Source of the DNA: Podospora pseudoanserina
Taxonomy: Eukaryota > Ascomycota > Sordariomycetes > Sordariales > Podosporaceae
Assembly (NCBI RefSeq): GCF_035222485.1
Contig: NC_085921.1
Coordinates: 4,154,001-4,218,000, forward strand
Reading direction: 5' to 3'
DNA length: 64,000 nucleotides
Part shown: one piece after another, positions 26,375-37,344 of the stretch
Layout: each line of letters starts with the position of its first letter
Position numbering within the stretch: position 1 is the stretch's first letter
Translations under genes and position numbers: made by a program
Notes under the pieces: model-generated
What the model was told of the DNA's origin: nothing
The model's input: only the letters and a program-made list of their open reading frames with translations
Database searches by the model: none

Positions 26375-27104
26375 GCAAGCAGTTAATGCGTAGAGGACGT
26401 CATGGTGTACGACTACTACATAAAAGTCAAAATTGGGTGAAATAAAGGGATATACAATCACGGCTGGGAAGGGATGGGGGATAGCGGTTGGGTTTTGTAT
26501 GTGAGTAGCATTATTGTTATGGGTTTATGCGGTTAAGACCAAGCGGAAAGGATGTGGGGTATAGGGAGATGAGAAAAAGAGATAGGAGATCTTTGTTGAT
26601 AGAAATCACAATGGATTCAAGCAATGATTGATGATGGATGGTGTTTGTTTGGATCAATTTGTAGGAGAGGTTAGATGTGCCAAGAATTTACCCCTATTTT
26701 TTTGGGTCAGAGCCCCCCTTTTTTTTTTTTTTTTGTGGTTGAGGAGCCAAGCGGCGCAGTAGGATTGACTAATGCATGGTGAATAACCCAACACCAAATA
26801 AAAATGTATAAGAGTTTCTGAGTTACAAAGGCCGCTTGATCACATTTCCCAAAACGAGTTGGCAAAAGGCCATTGCAGATGTCAGTCTATCCCAAAGAAA
26901 ATCCCTCGGCTTGATATATATCCCATCATCAAATCGTATGTTTCCCATCCAATCGGTAGTCTACCTAGACCTGGCGCTCTCGCGTATAGATTTCACAAAA
27001 CATCCCAAGTAAACATGCTGTGTTTCTGTTCCTTTTGTTCTGTAAACTATTGTATCCCTCATGTGCATGTGCTGTTGTCGTCGTTGTTGCTGTCGCCAGT
27101 CACG
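26375..27104. other. Convergent 3' region
   Basis: Spacer between the stop codons of the CTK1-like gene and the minus-strand gene at 27105. It contains T-runs (26697-26734) and AT-rich sequence. No gene seen. Confidence 0.5.
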
Positions 27105-28535
27105 TCACCTCCTCCCCTCCGACGGCGCCTTGAGCAACTCCCTCAGCCTCCCCTCTGCATTCCTCCTTCCCTGTGGTGTTGATGATGAAGCCGGTGTCTG
27201 CCACGGCACCCAGCTCCCAAACAAATTCCCACTTGACGATCTCGGGTTTTGGTTGTAATAAGTGTAGTGGCTCTGGTGCCCCTCATGTGGCAGCTCCTCA
27301 TAATACCGTGGCTGCTGCTGCTGCCACACACCCTCAGTAGCGGTAGTACTAGAGCAAGTCCTGACCCCAATATCACTCCCACTCACCCTCGGCGCCACCA
27401 CCTCCCCCTTAACCAGCCCCCCCTCACCCTCCATAATCGCATTCGCGAAACTCGCCGACCGTTTCCTCTCCAACCTCTTACTTGACTCCCCACCCCCCTT
27501 GCCCTTCCGCCCCCTCACCCCCTCAACAACCTCCCCCGCCCCCTTCTGTTGTTGTCTCATCCCATCTCCCCCCTCAGAGGAACAACTCCGACTACAGCTC
27601 ATAATAGTCTCCAACCTCCCCTCAGCCACACTCTTTTTCCCCCTCCTACTCCTCGGTTGTTGTTGTTGTTGTTGTTCCGTCACAAACCCCGCCCCCGACC
27701 CATGAGGCGCAACATGAACCTCGTACTGATTCGACAACGAGTACCGACTCCTAGCACAAATCTCCGCTATCCTATCCAAATCAGCACTGATATCACCCTG
27801 TTGCTGCTGGCCCGCATCCTGAACAAAAGACCTAAACGAAAACGCCTCCAGAGGCGGGAGTTTAGGTTCTTCTTGTCGTCGCTGTTCCCTCCCCCCCCAT
27901 GTCCAACCCCCCAGCAAGAACCCCGATCGCGGTTTCGACGACGCCGACCCTGACTGGTGTTGTTTCGGCGGCATGGTTGCTGCTGTTGTTTCTTCGGATG
28001 ACAGTGTTGCTTGCGTAGTGGTGGTAGTGACGTCAAGATTCGAACTACCAGTCGTCGCCACCCCAGAACTCAACACACGACCGCGCCGGCTCCGACGTCG
28101 CTGATCCCCCCCACCACCGCTATACGTCCGAACCACCACCGGCCCCGTCGTCGTCGTCGTCGTCAAACTCCCCTGCTCACTACCCCCGCTCTCCGCAGCC
28201 GAAGGGAACCTGTTGCTCAACTTCCTCAGCGCAGTCGCCGTGGTGCTGTTCTTCCCACTACTACCAACCGGTCTCCCCTCCGCCCTGGTCCCGTCAACAA
28301 AAGACGACGGGTCACTGCTAGAAGAGAACAAAACCCCAGTCACAAACCCCAATGGGAACGACCTCCTTCTTTTGGATTTGGTAGTAGTAGTAGTAGTAGT
28401 TGTTGTTGTTCTTGTTATGGCCGAGTTAAGATCGACTGCCACCTCAGGGTTGGAGGAAGATGAGGACTGCGGTGATAATTCAGAGGAATCAGATCCCCCC
28501 GGGGGGCCATCCGCCCTATTATTGTACACATCCAT
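27105..28535 (-). CDS. Low-complexity hypothetical protein with a conserved-looking core
   Basis: Single exon of 476 residues from the ATG at 28535 (MDVYNNRADG); the frame is open a little further upstream but without another ATG. Most of it is Thr, Ser, Gln, Gly and Arg low complexity, including poly-Thr (residues about 43-52) and poly-Gln runs. The centre is different: LPPLEAFSFRSFVQDAG followed by DISADLDRIAEICARSRYSL and SNQYEVHVAPHGSG reads like a conserved helical segment. Several basic clusters (KSKRRR, RGRKGKGGG) could serve nuclear localisation. I do not recognise the family. No membrane segment is evident. It converges with the kinase gene. Confidence 0.7.
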   Translation of the reverse strand: MDVYNNRADGPPGGSDSSELSPQSSSSSNPEVAVDLNSAITRTTTTTTTTTTKSKRRRSFPLGFVTGVLFSSSSDPSSFVDGTRAEGRPVGSSGKNSTTATALRKLSNRFPSAAESGGSEQGSLTTTTTTGPVVVRTYSGGGGDQRRRSRRGRVLSSGVATTGSSNLDVTTTTTQATLSSEETTAATMPPKQHQSGSASSKPRSGFLLGGWTWGGREQRRQEEPKLPPLEAFSFRSFVQDAGQQQQGDISADLDRIAEICARSRYSLSNQYEVHVAPHGSGAGFVTEQQQQQQPRSRRGKKSVAEGRLETIMSCSRSCSSEGGDGMRQQQKGAGEVVEGVRGRKGKGGGESSKRLERKRSASFANAIMEGEGGLVKGEVVAPRVSGSDIGVRTCSSTTATEGVWQQQQPRYYEELPHEGHQSHYTYYNQNPRSSSGNLFGSWVPWQTPASSSTPQGRRNAEGRLRELLKAPSEGRR

Positions 28536-29424
28536 CCTATATGCACCCAAGCCCAGCAGCAACTTCTCTCTGCTGCTTAAACGAAACGGGTAGCTTTACT
28601 TCTCTGCAGCTGCACCATGCAGGTGCCGTGGTATCAGGGAGCGCGCGCGCGCGCAGGCGCCGAACGAAACAAAGGGAAAAGGAAAAAAACAAGGAGCAAT
28701 AGAGGAGACGTGGTCGTGAATGTAGGGAGGCCCGAAGGTGTCGTGGACGCGGAACAGATTGACGGGGATGGGGGGGGCACGGCACAGGGAGAGAAAATGG
28801 GGAGGGGCAAGTAGGAAAAGCCCTATCCCGTCCACTTGATTCGATCGATCAGAAACCGCAAAAGAAGCTCACTGGCTGCCGTCATTGGATGACAGCAGGC
28901 GGCCTTGTATGCAAGCAGTCGTGGCTGTCGTTCAAAGGTCTGTGGTCGAGGTCGACTGCAGTGGGAGCATGCACCATCATTTAAGCGGGGTTGAACAAGA
29001 GGGTTGTGGCCCAAGCTTTCGGGAAACAGGGGTCCACTCAGCCCAACCTCACCCTCCTTGGAGAACATCACACAAGCACAGGAACAGATAGCAAACACAA
29101 GGGTGAGATAGCGCTAAGAGCGCCTATCTCGTGCTCGAGTAATTCTGAGCACTCTCAATTGTTGAGCTTTTCCTGTGTTTTCTGTGGTGCGAGGCGGCCA
29201 CCGGCCAACTCAAAAAAAAAAGCACACTTCAGCCCGGTTCAGTCATCAAACCAGATAGCAAAAAATGTGTTTGATTAGCCATGTCTTGTTGTAACCAGAG
29301 ATACCCAGAAGAATACTTAGGTTGCCCAACACTACTCCACCATGCCCTCTTTTGACTCTTTCCAAGCAGTCTCTCGTCACTGATCACCCCTTTATCCCTT
29401 CAATGGGAATGTCTAGGCCTTCGC
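28536..29424. other. Spacer between two minus-strand genes
   Basis: Upstream region of the gene ending at 28535 and downstream flank of the Pmp3-like gene. An alternating GC tract (GCGCGCGCGCG, near 28640) lies about 100 bp upstream of the start codon. No coding region seen. Confidence 0.45.
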
Positions 29425-30022
29425 CTATGAAGAAGCGCCGTCATTGTTATCAAGAAGTGGAAGCGGCGACATTGCCGGGGTTGGCTCCGAAGCTGCGGCT
29501 TGGGTGGTTGTTTTCTGTGCGGGTTTTGTCGAAGGACCAGATGTCGAGACTGGGGTTGATATAGCAGACGGTGTTGAGGTCTGTTCAGCAGTAGGCTTCT
29601 GTTCTTGGGCTGGCTTCTCCTGCACGGCCGGATTGCTCCGATGGGGTTGTACCTCTTTGGTGGAAGTCCTGGGGGTTGGAAGGCTTGCGGTGCTTCGGTT
29701 TCGAGTGCTGATTCGCTGAAGCTTATCGCAAAATACAAACGGACGTCCGCCGTCGATTGGCTTCAGAAGCTTCTTGTTGTCCAGATACACGTATACGAGG
29801 TACCAGAGGTGCAAGTAGGCGGGGATCACGCTATGTGGGTGGACCATCAGTTGACCGACCGGGTTTTGGTCCATAAATGGAGCGTATCTCGTACCCAAAA
29901 ATGAGGAGACAGAGGTTGATATACACATCAGTTCCACACCCTGTTAAGAGCGCCACACCGAGAGGAGGGAAGAAGAATCCGAGGAAAAGGGCGAAGAATG
30001 CGGTACCATCGAAACCTGCCAT
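29425..30022 (-). CDS. Pmp3/UPF0057-family small membrane protein with long hydrophilic tail
   Basis: Two exons, 30022-29895 and 29830-29425, intron GTACGA...TAG (64 nt, phase 2), 177 residues. Residues about 6-27 (FFALFLGFFFPPLGVALL) and 33-58 are the two membrane segments of the family; the loop TGCGTDVYIN and the PPLG motif are diagnostic. The intron falls inside the second segment and splicing restores GVIPAYLHLWYLVYVYLD. Pmp3 proteins are normally only about 55 residues and influence membrane potential and stress tolerance; here residues 60-177 are a Pro/Thr/Ser/Gln-rich tail with no further membrane segment. The ATG at 30022 is the natural Pmp3 start, but the frame stays open for over 50 codons upstream through a hydrophobic stretch (TIWILPTILKLNITIVSLV), so a longer N-terminus via an upstream exon is possible. 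Confidence 0.85.
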
Positions 30023-32128
30023 GGTGAGATTGTCTTGGCGGAGCTGCAGTGGTAGGACAAGGCTGACGATGGTGATGTTGAGCTTGAGGATGGTGGGGAG
30101 AATCCAAATGGTACATCGGTAAGTTCCAGATCCCTTTAGGTCAGATAAGATTCCCTTCCACCTCCCAAGCGGGAAGCGCCTTCCATGCCGTGCGGCATTG
30201 AGGTGGATACCTATTCCAAGTTAGCCAGCGAATTGAAGTGGCAGAAGTAACTTCCACCTTGAACTTGAAATGGCCTGTTGTTGGTGTTGGCGGAAGGAGC
30301 ACACCACCTGGGTGCACAAGTGAACTCCCGGCTCGGCAGGAGCTATCCGTACAGTACAATCCCCGATCCCGAACCCGAACATGTGGAGAAAGCCGGTGCC
30401 GGGGTGTGGGCTCGGAACGAAATGATGGCTCGCCTAACTCCCCGTCGGCAGGTTGAAAGGGGGCCGCAGCCGGGGAGCCTTCCACAGCTTCCCCCTCCAC
30501 CCCTGGAGAACCGATGCTGCAGGACCCACGGGCAAATCACCGTCAACGTCGTCATCTGATGCTCCTGCTGTAATCTCGTAGGCAGTAGGGGGCAAAAGAA
30601 AAAAAAAGAAAAACAGTTGTAAGTGCCTGGCTGAAGCCACGAACACCTCAAAACTCTGAATATCCCCTCTGAAATCATTGATGGCGTTTGGCTGCACATT
30701 GGCTTCGACTGAGACTCCGCAGTTTTACCTACCCATCACGCAGTTATCGCTCAGGCTCAGGCCGCGTGACTCCAACACAGTGCCTGCCGATGACGCATAT
30801 CGCGGACTCGGGCATCAATCGCAACTCCATCGCTGATACGAGAGAGCTTTTTAAGACGTGATGCAAAAATCGCCAACAAAGTGACAAAGCGCAAGGAGAA
30901 CTCTAAATAATGGACACCAACATATTGTTAGCACACCAAAGAAACGACGCATTGGACTTTCTGAGTGGGAGGAGACGCGGTCCTGAAGAAGCTTCATCAG
31001 CCTCGCATGATAAGCGTGATGCTTCCTCCACCAGCAAGCACAAAACGAGGTCCCGTGGAGAGCATCAATTGATGTTGGGAATTTAGGCGTTGCTTTAACT
31101 TGGCCCATCACCATAGTGTCCACCCTCTCTTGCCAAAGCCCAGGCTTTCTTATAGAGAGGTGTCAACCCATCCCTCTGCCCGTCTTCGACAGAGTCTGTT
31201 ACAGCCTGGTGTTTTCGCGAAACGAACCGTAAGCTAAACTGAGCTCCGACTCGGCGCGATCACATCAGCACCTTGGGGACGAGGCAACTGTCCGATATCT
31301 AGCTAGGTGGCAGTTACTGAGGTTCTCAAGGTGCTGCCCCGATCTGTCTCTTGTTCGCGCTCACGCTCACGCTCACGCTCACGCTCACGCAAACTTACAA
31401 ATCGGAACGAACCTTCAAGACAATCACCACTACACGACAACTTGGAAGCGGTCAGTATCCACAACATTCATTGCCCTGTTGTTGAGACGGTTGAGACTCT
31501 ATAACAAGTGGATTTGGGTGATGATTTGACCGGGATGCATCCGTCACTGTTTACCAAAAGGGTATCCTATTATTTCTCCCTATCGTTTCCGCCCATACTG
31601 AAACTGAATCCTCCCTGAATCTTATGGCCCTCTCCCCGCTGCCGTCATCCTTCCCCCACAGACCCTACTCTGCTTTTTTTCAGCTGAATTTGTACGATGG
31701 CAGGTACAAGATGTGCAAAAATTATACAAGAAAGGTCAGTTGGCGAGATGTGCTGGGTGATGGATGGTGCACACGCAGTTTGTCAGTTGGCACTGCCAGC
31801 AGCCAGCCAGCGTCCCAGCGCTGCCCCCCTGCGGAGTCCACCGTGGGTGCGGGCATGGAGTGGGTCGTTGGACTCGGCAACTCCCTTCTGCTGGTCCGCG
31901 ACCTTGGTCATTGAAAAAGCCACCGCCGTTCGTTTGCTGCTCCCCTTTGAAGCTTGCCATCCACGACACCTCATCAGCAGCAGCAGGAGGAAGCCACCGT
32001 CGTCACAACCCAATCATCAGCTTAATTAACACCCTTATCAGCAATTAGGTTTCGCTGCCGCCGCCACTTTAAATTGTCCCCATCGCGCTGTTCGAGTTAC
32101 GAGCTCGACCACGCCTGTCCTCGGAGAC
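30023..32128. other. Divergent spacer between the Pmp3-like and Nrp1-like genes
   Basis: About 2.1 kb with no convincing independent gene. The left end may contain 5' exon sequence of the Pmp3-like gene. It holds a hexanucleotide repeat at 31359-31390. Confidence 0.45.
31359..31390. repeat. Hexanucleotide repeat (GCTCAC)5
   Basis: Five perfect tandem GCTCAC units plus GC in the divergent spacer. No gene is disrupted. Confidence 0.9.
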
Positions 32129-34295
32129 ATGGCTACTCCCCAACAAACCCCCCCTTTCAGAACCGACCGATACGTCGTGATCCACGTCGCCACCACTTGC
32201 GACGAGCACGGTGTCTATGTCACCAAGGACTCGGCCGAGGTCATCGAGCTCGGCTGGATCCTGCTCGACGCCAACAGCATCGACCTTCACGAGGTGGGCC
32301 AAACACCCAAAACCTAACAGCCCCTGAGGAAAAAAAAAAAACCATGTTTTCTAACCCGTTGCTCCTGCCCGTCAGCTTCACCGCGAAAGCGTCCTTGTCA
32401 AGCCTGTCAACACCCCCATCACCCCCCTTTGCAGTGAGTTTCCGCCGTTCTCGTCCCGCCGATGCTCAATTGCTATCTCGGCCACCTTGATCAACTTTGC
32501 TTTGCTGACCGTCTGTCTGCTAGCGAGCCTGACCACTCTCACATGGGAACACGTCCGGAATGCGGGCACTTTCCGGGATGCCATCAACCGTTTCGACGCC
32601 TTTGCCTCCGAACACCTGCTCTCGAATGACCTTGACTTCGTTTTCGTCACGCTCGAAGCTTGGGACCTGCGCGTTCAGCTTCCCCGTGAGGCCCGTGACA
32701 AGTCCGTTGTGCTGCCCCCCTATCTTCAACACTCGCGCACCTTTGAGCTCCGGACCGAATATCAGAGATGGCAGCAGCACCATCCCGAGTCTCTTCCATT
32801 CGGCCCCTCGTCTCTGGCTAACATTTGTGCTGCCTTGGAAGTCGAGCCTGTCCAGAATAGTGCCCCGATCAAGCACAACCTCCCCTTCCACCTCCAGGCA
32901 CTGGCCCCTGCCTCCCCTCGCCGCGCCATGGACGAGGCTGTGACTCTCACTCGTGTGCTGAGGGGTCTGATCAAAAAGTCCCAGCCAGCCCACGAGCACC
33001 CTGGTGTTCTCAGCCAGCCCATGGATGCTCGTACCGACGTCCGGGCTTTCCTTTCGGAACGGAGTAAGATCCTCCACATGTCAGGCCTGCCCCACGACAC
33101 CACACAGAGCGAGCTGGAAAGTTGGTTTACTCAATTTGGCGGTCGTCCCATCGCTTTCTGGACTCTGCGTACCCCTGAGCAGTCCAAGCCCACTGGCAGC
33201 GGCTTCGCCGTGTTTTCTTCCCACGAGGAGGTAAGTCACCGCTTGTTTCTATGGAGCTCCAAACATCACCCACACCGCCCAGTGGCCCATTCCCCCCCTG
33301 TGACCCACTATGATGCGCTATGTCTTTGTTGATTCGCTCTAACTGGGAAAAAAAAAAAAAAACAGGCTGCCGAAAGTCTGTGCATGAACGGCCGTGCATT
33401 GAATGAAAAGGCCATCGAAGTCTCTCCCAGCTCTAGTCGCGTTCTGGACAAGGCGGCCAACATCCTCATGCCATTTCCACCCAGCAAGAACAGGCCTCGG
33501 CCCGGCGACTGGACCTGCCCGTCATGCGGCTTCTCCAACTTCCAAAGACGCACAGCGTGCTTCCGTTGCTCGTTCCCTGCCGTTAGCGCTGGTCCCACCG
33601 GCGAGATGGGCTATGGGTATGGATATGGCCCCCCGGCCATGATGGGCCCTCCTCCTCACCATATTGGCCATCACGGACACGGTGGCGGACACGGCGGTGG
33701 CCGCATGGGCGGCTCTGGTGTCGTTCCTTTCCGGGCCGGCGACTGGAAGTGTGGCAACGAGGTTTGCGGTTACCACAACTTTGCCAAGAACCAAAACTGT
33801 CTTCGATGTGGTGCTGGCCGCGCCACGGCTGCTGTGGTAGCTGACTCTGGATATCCTTCCCCGATGGATGCCGGGTCTTCGTACAACATGGGACACGGCT
33901 CGATCGGCTCTGCCCCCGGCCCTGGTTCGTTTGCTGGCCCTGGTGGTTTTGGCTCCGGCGCAGGCTACGGTCAGCACTTTGCTGGCCCCCAGAGCACGTA
34001 CGCTCTTCCCTCTGGCATTGGTGGCGGCGCTGCCCCGTATCCTCCTTTGAACACTCACTTTGGACCCGCCCCTGGGTCTCACTCGGCTGGTCCCTTTGAC
34101 AGCCGTGCCGTGGAGACGGCCTTCCAATCCGCTGGTAACGGGCCCGCTTCTGCCGGTCCTGGCAACAACTTCTACGGACAAAATGAAAATGACCCCTTCG
34201 CTTTCCTTTCCTCAGGCATGAACAACCTTTCGGTCAGCAACCAGGACGCCCGTCAGAATGGCGGCTCAGCGCCTCCCAACAAGTCCCCAGCCTAA
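32129..34295 (+). CDS. NRP1: Nrp1-like RNA-binding protein: exonuclease-fold, RRM and two RanBP2 zinc fingers
   Basis: Four exons: 32129-32293, 32376-32433, 32524-33230 and 33366-34295. Introns begin GTGGGC, GTGAGT and GTAAGT, and the phases close to 619 residues. Residues about 13-240 follow the RNase T/ERI1-type DEDDh exonuclease pattern (YVVIHVATTCDEHG, later WEHV and RRAMDEAVTLTRVL). Residues about 257-345 form an RRM (ILHMSGLPHDTTQSELESWF). Residues about 357-381 and 435-462 are RanBP2-type zinc fingers (GDWTCPSCGFSNFQRRTACF and GDWKCGNEVCGYHNF). The tail is Gly/Pro/Ser-rich. Yeast Nrp1 has the same RRM plus zinc-finger layout and enters stress granules; the gene symbol is by that resemblance. 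The first motif has His19 and Ala21 where active enzymes have Asp and Glu, so nuclease activity is doubtful. The first intron contains an A-run just before its acceptor region. Confidence 0.88.
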
Positions 34296-35530
34296 GGATA
34301 AGGGGGACTGAGATTGGCGCCGGAGTCCGGGAAACATTTCAACACTTGTTTTTTAGGGGTCTGTGCTGGGCTTTTTTTGGAAGGCTGTACTTTGGAGGTT
34401 TGGAGGGCGGTTACTACTACTGGGTTTGTGCGGGTGGCGGCGGCGGCGGCGGCGGTTGGTAAAAAGTTGCAATGGGATGGAAAGACAAAAGAACAATGCC
34501 ATGCTCACAGGGCGTCACCGGGACGGAGTTTTTTCGGGACCGACAAACACACAGCAGCTGGGATCTCTCCATGTTCCCCGTTGACACATGGGAATCAATA
34601 CGCCCCTGACAAGAATTTCATTCAAAGCTCGATAATACACCATGGTTCAAGGTTCGGGACATGCGGGATGGGCTATACAGGACAGGTGGGCGTGCATAGC
34701 GAGGCGTGGACAGGGTATATGGTCACATTTCTCCAAGGTCAGTGGTACCGGACCTGAGACTTGTTCCTTTTCTGTGTGTTTCCAAGCTCGCTTTTCCCTT
34801 CAACGCTTTCTGCGTTTTTTGTTTGATTCGCAGTTGCTTTCTTTCTTTGTTCTTTGTTTCTTTCTTTCTTTCTCTGCTTTATCTGCTGCGTATCTCAAGT
34901 CACTCATTTCTGCGGTGGAATCAAAATACATTTCTATGGCTGGCTGGCTGGACGGGGAAGGGGACGGGTACAGGGGGAGGCGAAGGGTGTTGGCTTTGGG
35001 ACTGGGGTCTGGGTTGGTCGGTAGGAAGGGATGGGAAGCGTAACCGGACAGCGAAAGGGGTACGGTTGGGGTGTTTTCTTTCTTCTTGTTTGTGCCCATG
35101 TTGTGTGTTTAAATTTACTACTTGAGAATTGCTGTTGTCTCTGTTCTGTTTCGTTCTTGTTGTTCTACCCACCTTATGCATCTCACAATTTCCACATACC
35201 TTCTCCTCGAGGATCTCGACCTACCTCAAGTCAACTCAACCAACTACACCTCACATATATCGGGTCACTCACCTTTTGCTGTTCAGTTGTTATACATACC
35301 TTGTACCCTACTACTTGCTTCCGTTTTGATGCCAGTGTTTGTTTGCTTGTGTCAACCCTCAAATTTGTGGGTTTTTTTGGACGATTTTTTTGGACGATAG
35401 ATTGCTTTGCTGACTGAACGAGGCATGAGGTGGGGAGCATGATGAAAAAAACGTTCTGATGCGATTTATGATGACTATCCTATGAAAAAAAAACCCTATA
35501 AAAATAATAAACAAAATAAAATAAAAAGGA

Positions 35531-35773
35531 AAAGAAAAAGGGCCGGAGCCCAATGCAAGAAAAGCGAACAGTGGCCTTGCCCACTGTCAAGACGACAAAA
35601 TGTACGCATGTGACGAGGCCTAGAATAGCGCCCGAACGAGTGGCGTCGATGCGATTCATAATTGTCTCACTGGAGAATATGGCTATACTAGCACATGCGT
35701 AACTTTTGCCGTTTAGACAGTGGGCAAGGCCATTGTTCCCTTTTCTTGCCTTGGGATCCGGCCTTTTTTTTTT
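35531..35773. repeat. Imperfect inverted repeat, 82-bp arms, 79-bp loop
   Basis: Left arm 35531-35612, right arm 35692-35773. By hand alignment without gaps, 71 of 82 positions of the left arm match the reverse complement of the right arm; the core TGGCCTTGCCCACTGTC and the inner ends ACGCATGTG are identical. The outer ends run into A-rich (left) and T-rich (right) sequence. A transcript would fold into a long stem. It could be a foldback or MITE-like relic, a small-RNA hairpin or a bidirectional terminator; I see no open frame in the loop. Confidence 0.85.
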
Positions 35774-36302
35774 ATACAAACAAAAAATATAAAAATTATT
35801 TATCATGGCTATATACTAGGCCGGGGCATAGCGTGGCGCCAGTTCTTTCTTCTCGGCTGTTTGGCTGCAGACCAAGCTGCGTGCTATGAGACACTTTTAG
35901 AGATTTGTGTCAAGGTGACCAAATGGGCGATGGAGGTGGTTCAACAGAGGAGCGGGCATGGGTTTGTGAGGGTTTTTAAAAAGGTGGCTGGCTGGCTCAT
36001 TCAACCCGAGATTGTGTCATATTGGTTTTTTTTGATAGGGCTGTTGAATCAATCTTCCGACCCTGGGATTTGGAGCTGTTGAGCGATGTTTTACTGTGAG
36101 TATGATGATGATGTTTGGGATTTGGGTGTTTTTGGCATTGGTTTTGGCATGGCATGGCGACAGGATACCCCTTTGGCAAATTAACTTATTAACTCACTAA
36201 CTATTTGGACTGTTTTGGTCCCTTTACACAGCGGTCCATTGACACATTTCTCGTTTACACATGAACGACACACTACTCATTCTCATCACTCACTCACTAC
36301 CA

Positions 36303-36303
<1 letters not shown>

Positions 36304-36333
<30 letters not shown>

Positions 36334-36357
36334 CTTCTTCTTCTTCTTCTTCTTCTC
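36304..36357. repeat. TTC/GAA microsatellite
   Basis: About 17 perfect TTC units on the plus strand in intergenic DNA, followed by CT-rich sequence (36380-36400 and a CT run at 36493-36512). Confidence 0.95.
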
Positions 36358-37012
36358 TCACCTACCATCAACATTTATTCACACATACTCTCTCTCTCTT
36401 TCTCTTCATCATCAACCTTCTTCACAGAGCAAAACAATCCCAATAATGCATTTCTAAAGAAAGCTAACTTACAAAAAACCGCGTTAGTTGGTTCTCTCTC
36501 TCTCTCTCTCTCGCACGCTCTCGCTCTCGCCTACCTATTCGATTTTCATACATACATCATAGATTCAGCGTACCTACCTACTATGGGCAATCCCTTTGCG
36601 TAATGATGATTACAATTATAATTACATCACTGTTCAATACCTTGCTTGTTGCTCCCGTGGAGAAACATATATCACACACATCATGTCCTGCTTAGTTGTA
36701 ACTATATCGTTGAACGAGATACCCCTTGGTTTGTTTGCTTTGAATTGCACTACACCCTTGACAGCAAATCCCGTGTTAGGGAGACAAATATCTGCTTTTC
36801 AGGGGCGGGAAACTTGAATCCTTTTTTTTTTTTTTTTTTTTCAAATTTTCTTTTTGTCTCTTCTTGTTTCCCTTCTCACTGGGGATGGTACACCAAGGAC
36901 TTTTTCGTCCGTGTACCCGGAGGAGGTACGGGTACATACATACATGAACAGATATCACTTGTTTAAATAATCAACACACTTCATACGGAACATTGTTTAG
37001 AAAATAAATAAG

Positions 37013-37041
<29 letters not shown>
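37013..37041. repeat. PolyA run, 29 bp
   Basis: Uninterrupted A tract on the plus strand (T on the strand of the neighbouring small gene). Confidence 0.95.
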
Positions 37042-37043
<2 letters not shown>

Positions 37044-37161
37044 AAAGGAAGAAACAAGAATATATTCTCACTCATCTACCTGGAGGTTACAACCTTTACT
37101 TACCCACTCCCTAACACAGAGAACAAAGACGCTCACTCACTCCTTCACTCACCTACCTACC

Positions 37162-37231
37162 TACCTACCTACCTCCATAACACCTACCTACCTCCATAAC
37201 ACCTACCTACCTCCATAACACCTACCTACCT
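37162..37231. repeat. 19-bp minisatellite
   Basis: About 3.7 tandem copies of CACCTACCTACCTCCATAA, preceded by further CTAC units. It sits in the 3' flank of the small minus-strand gene at 37345. Confidence 0.9.
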
Positions 37232-37246
37232 AGCGAGCATCCTCAA

Positions 37247-37277
37247 CCCCCCCCCCCGCCCCGCCCCGCCCCCCCCC
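37247..37277 (-). other. G-quadruplex-like tract
   Basis: On the minus strand four G-runs (9, 4, 4 and 11 bases, each separated by one C) lie 68 bp downstream of the stop codon of the gene at 37345-37485, so they would fall in its 3' untranslated region. Confidence 0.7.
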
Positions 37278-37344
37278 GTCCGTCCCATCCCGTTTCATCC
37301 CCTGTCTCACCCCCATCAGGCTTCGTAAAGCATAATCCCTCGTC

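Larger units (their letters stand above)
34296..37344. other. Repeat-rich 3 kb spacer
   Basis: No gene supported. After the Nrp1-like 3' flank the plus strand becomes T-rich with many short runs. It carries a long inverted repeat (35531-35773), a TTC microsatellite, CT and polyA runs, a 19-bp minisatellite and a G/C-tract, listed separately. Confidence 0.55.

Noticed and set aside
31307-31504. RS-repeat frame over the GCTCAC repeat
   Set aside because: It starts only at GTG, is 65 codons long, and its RS stretch is entirely the hexanucleotide repeat.
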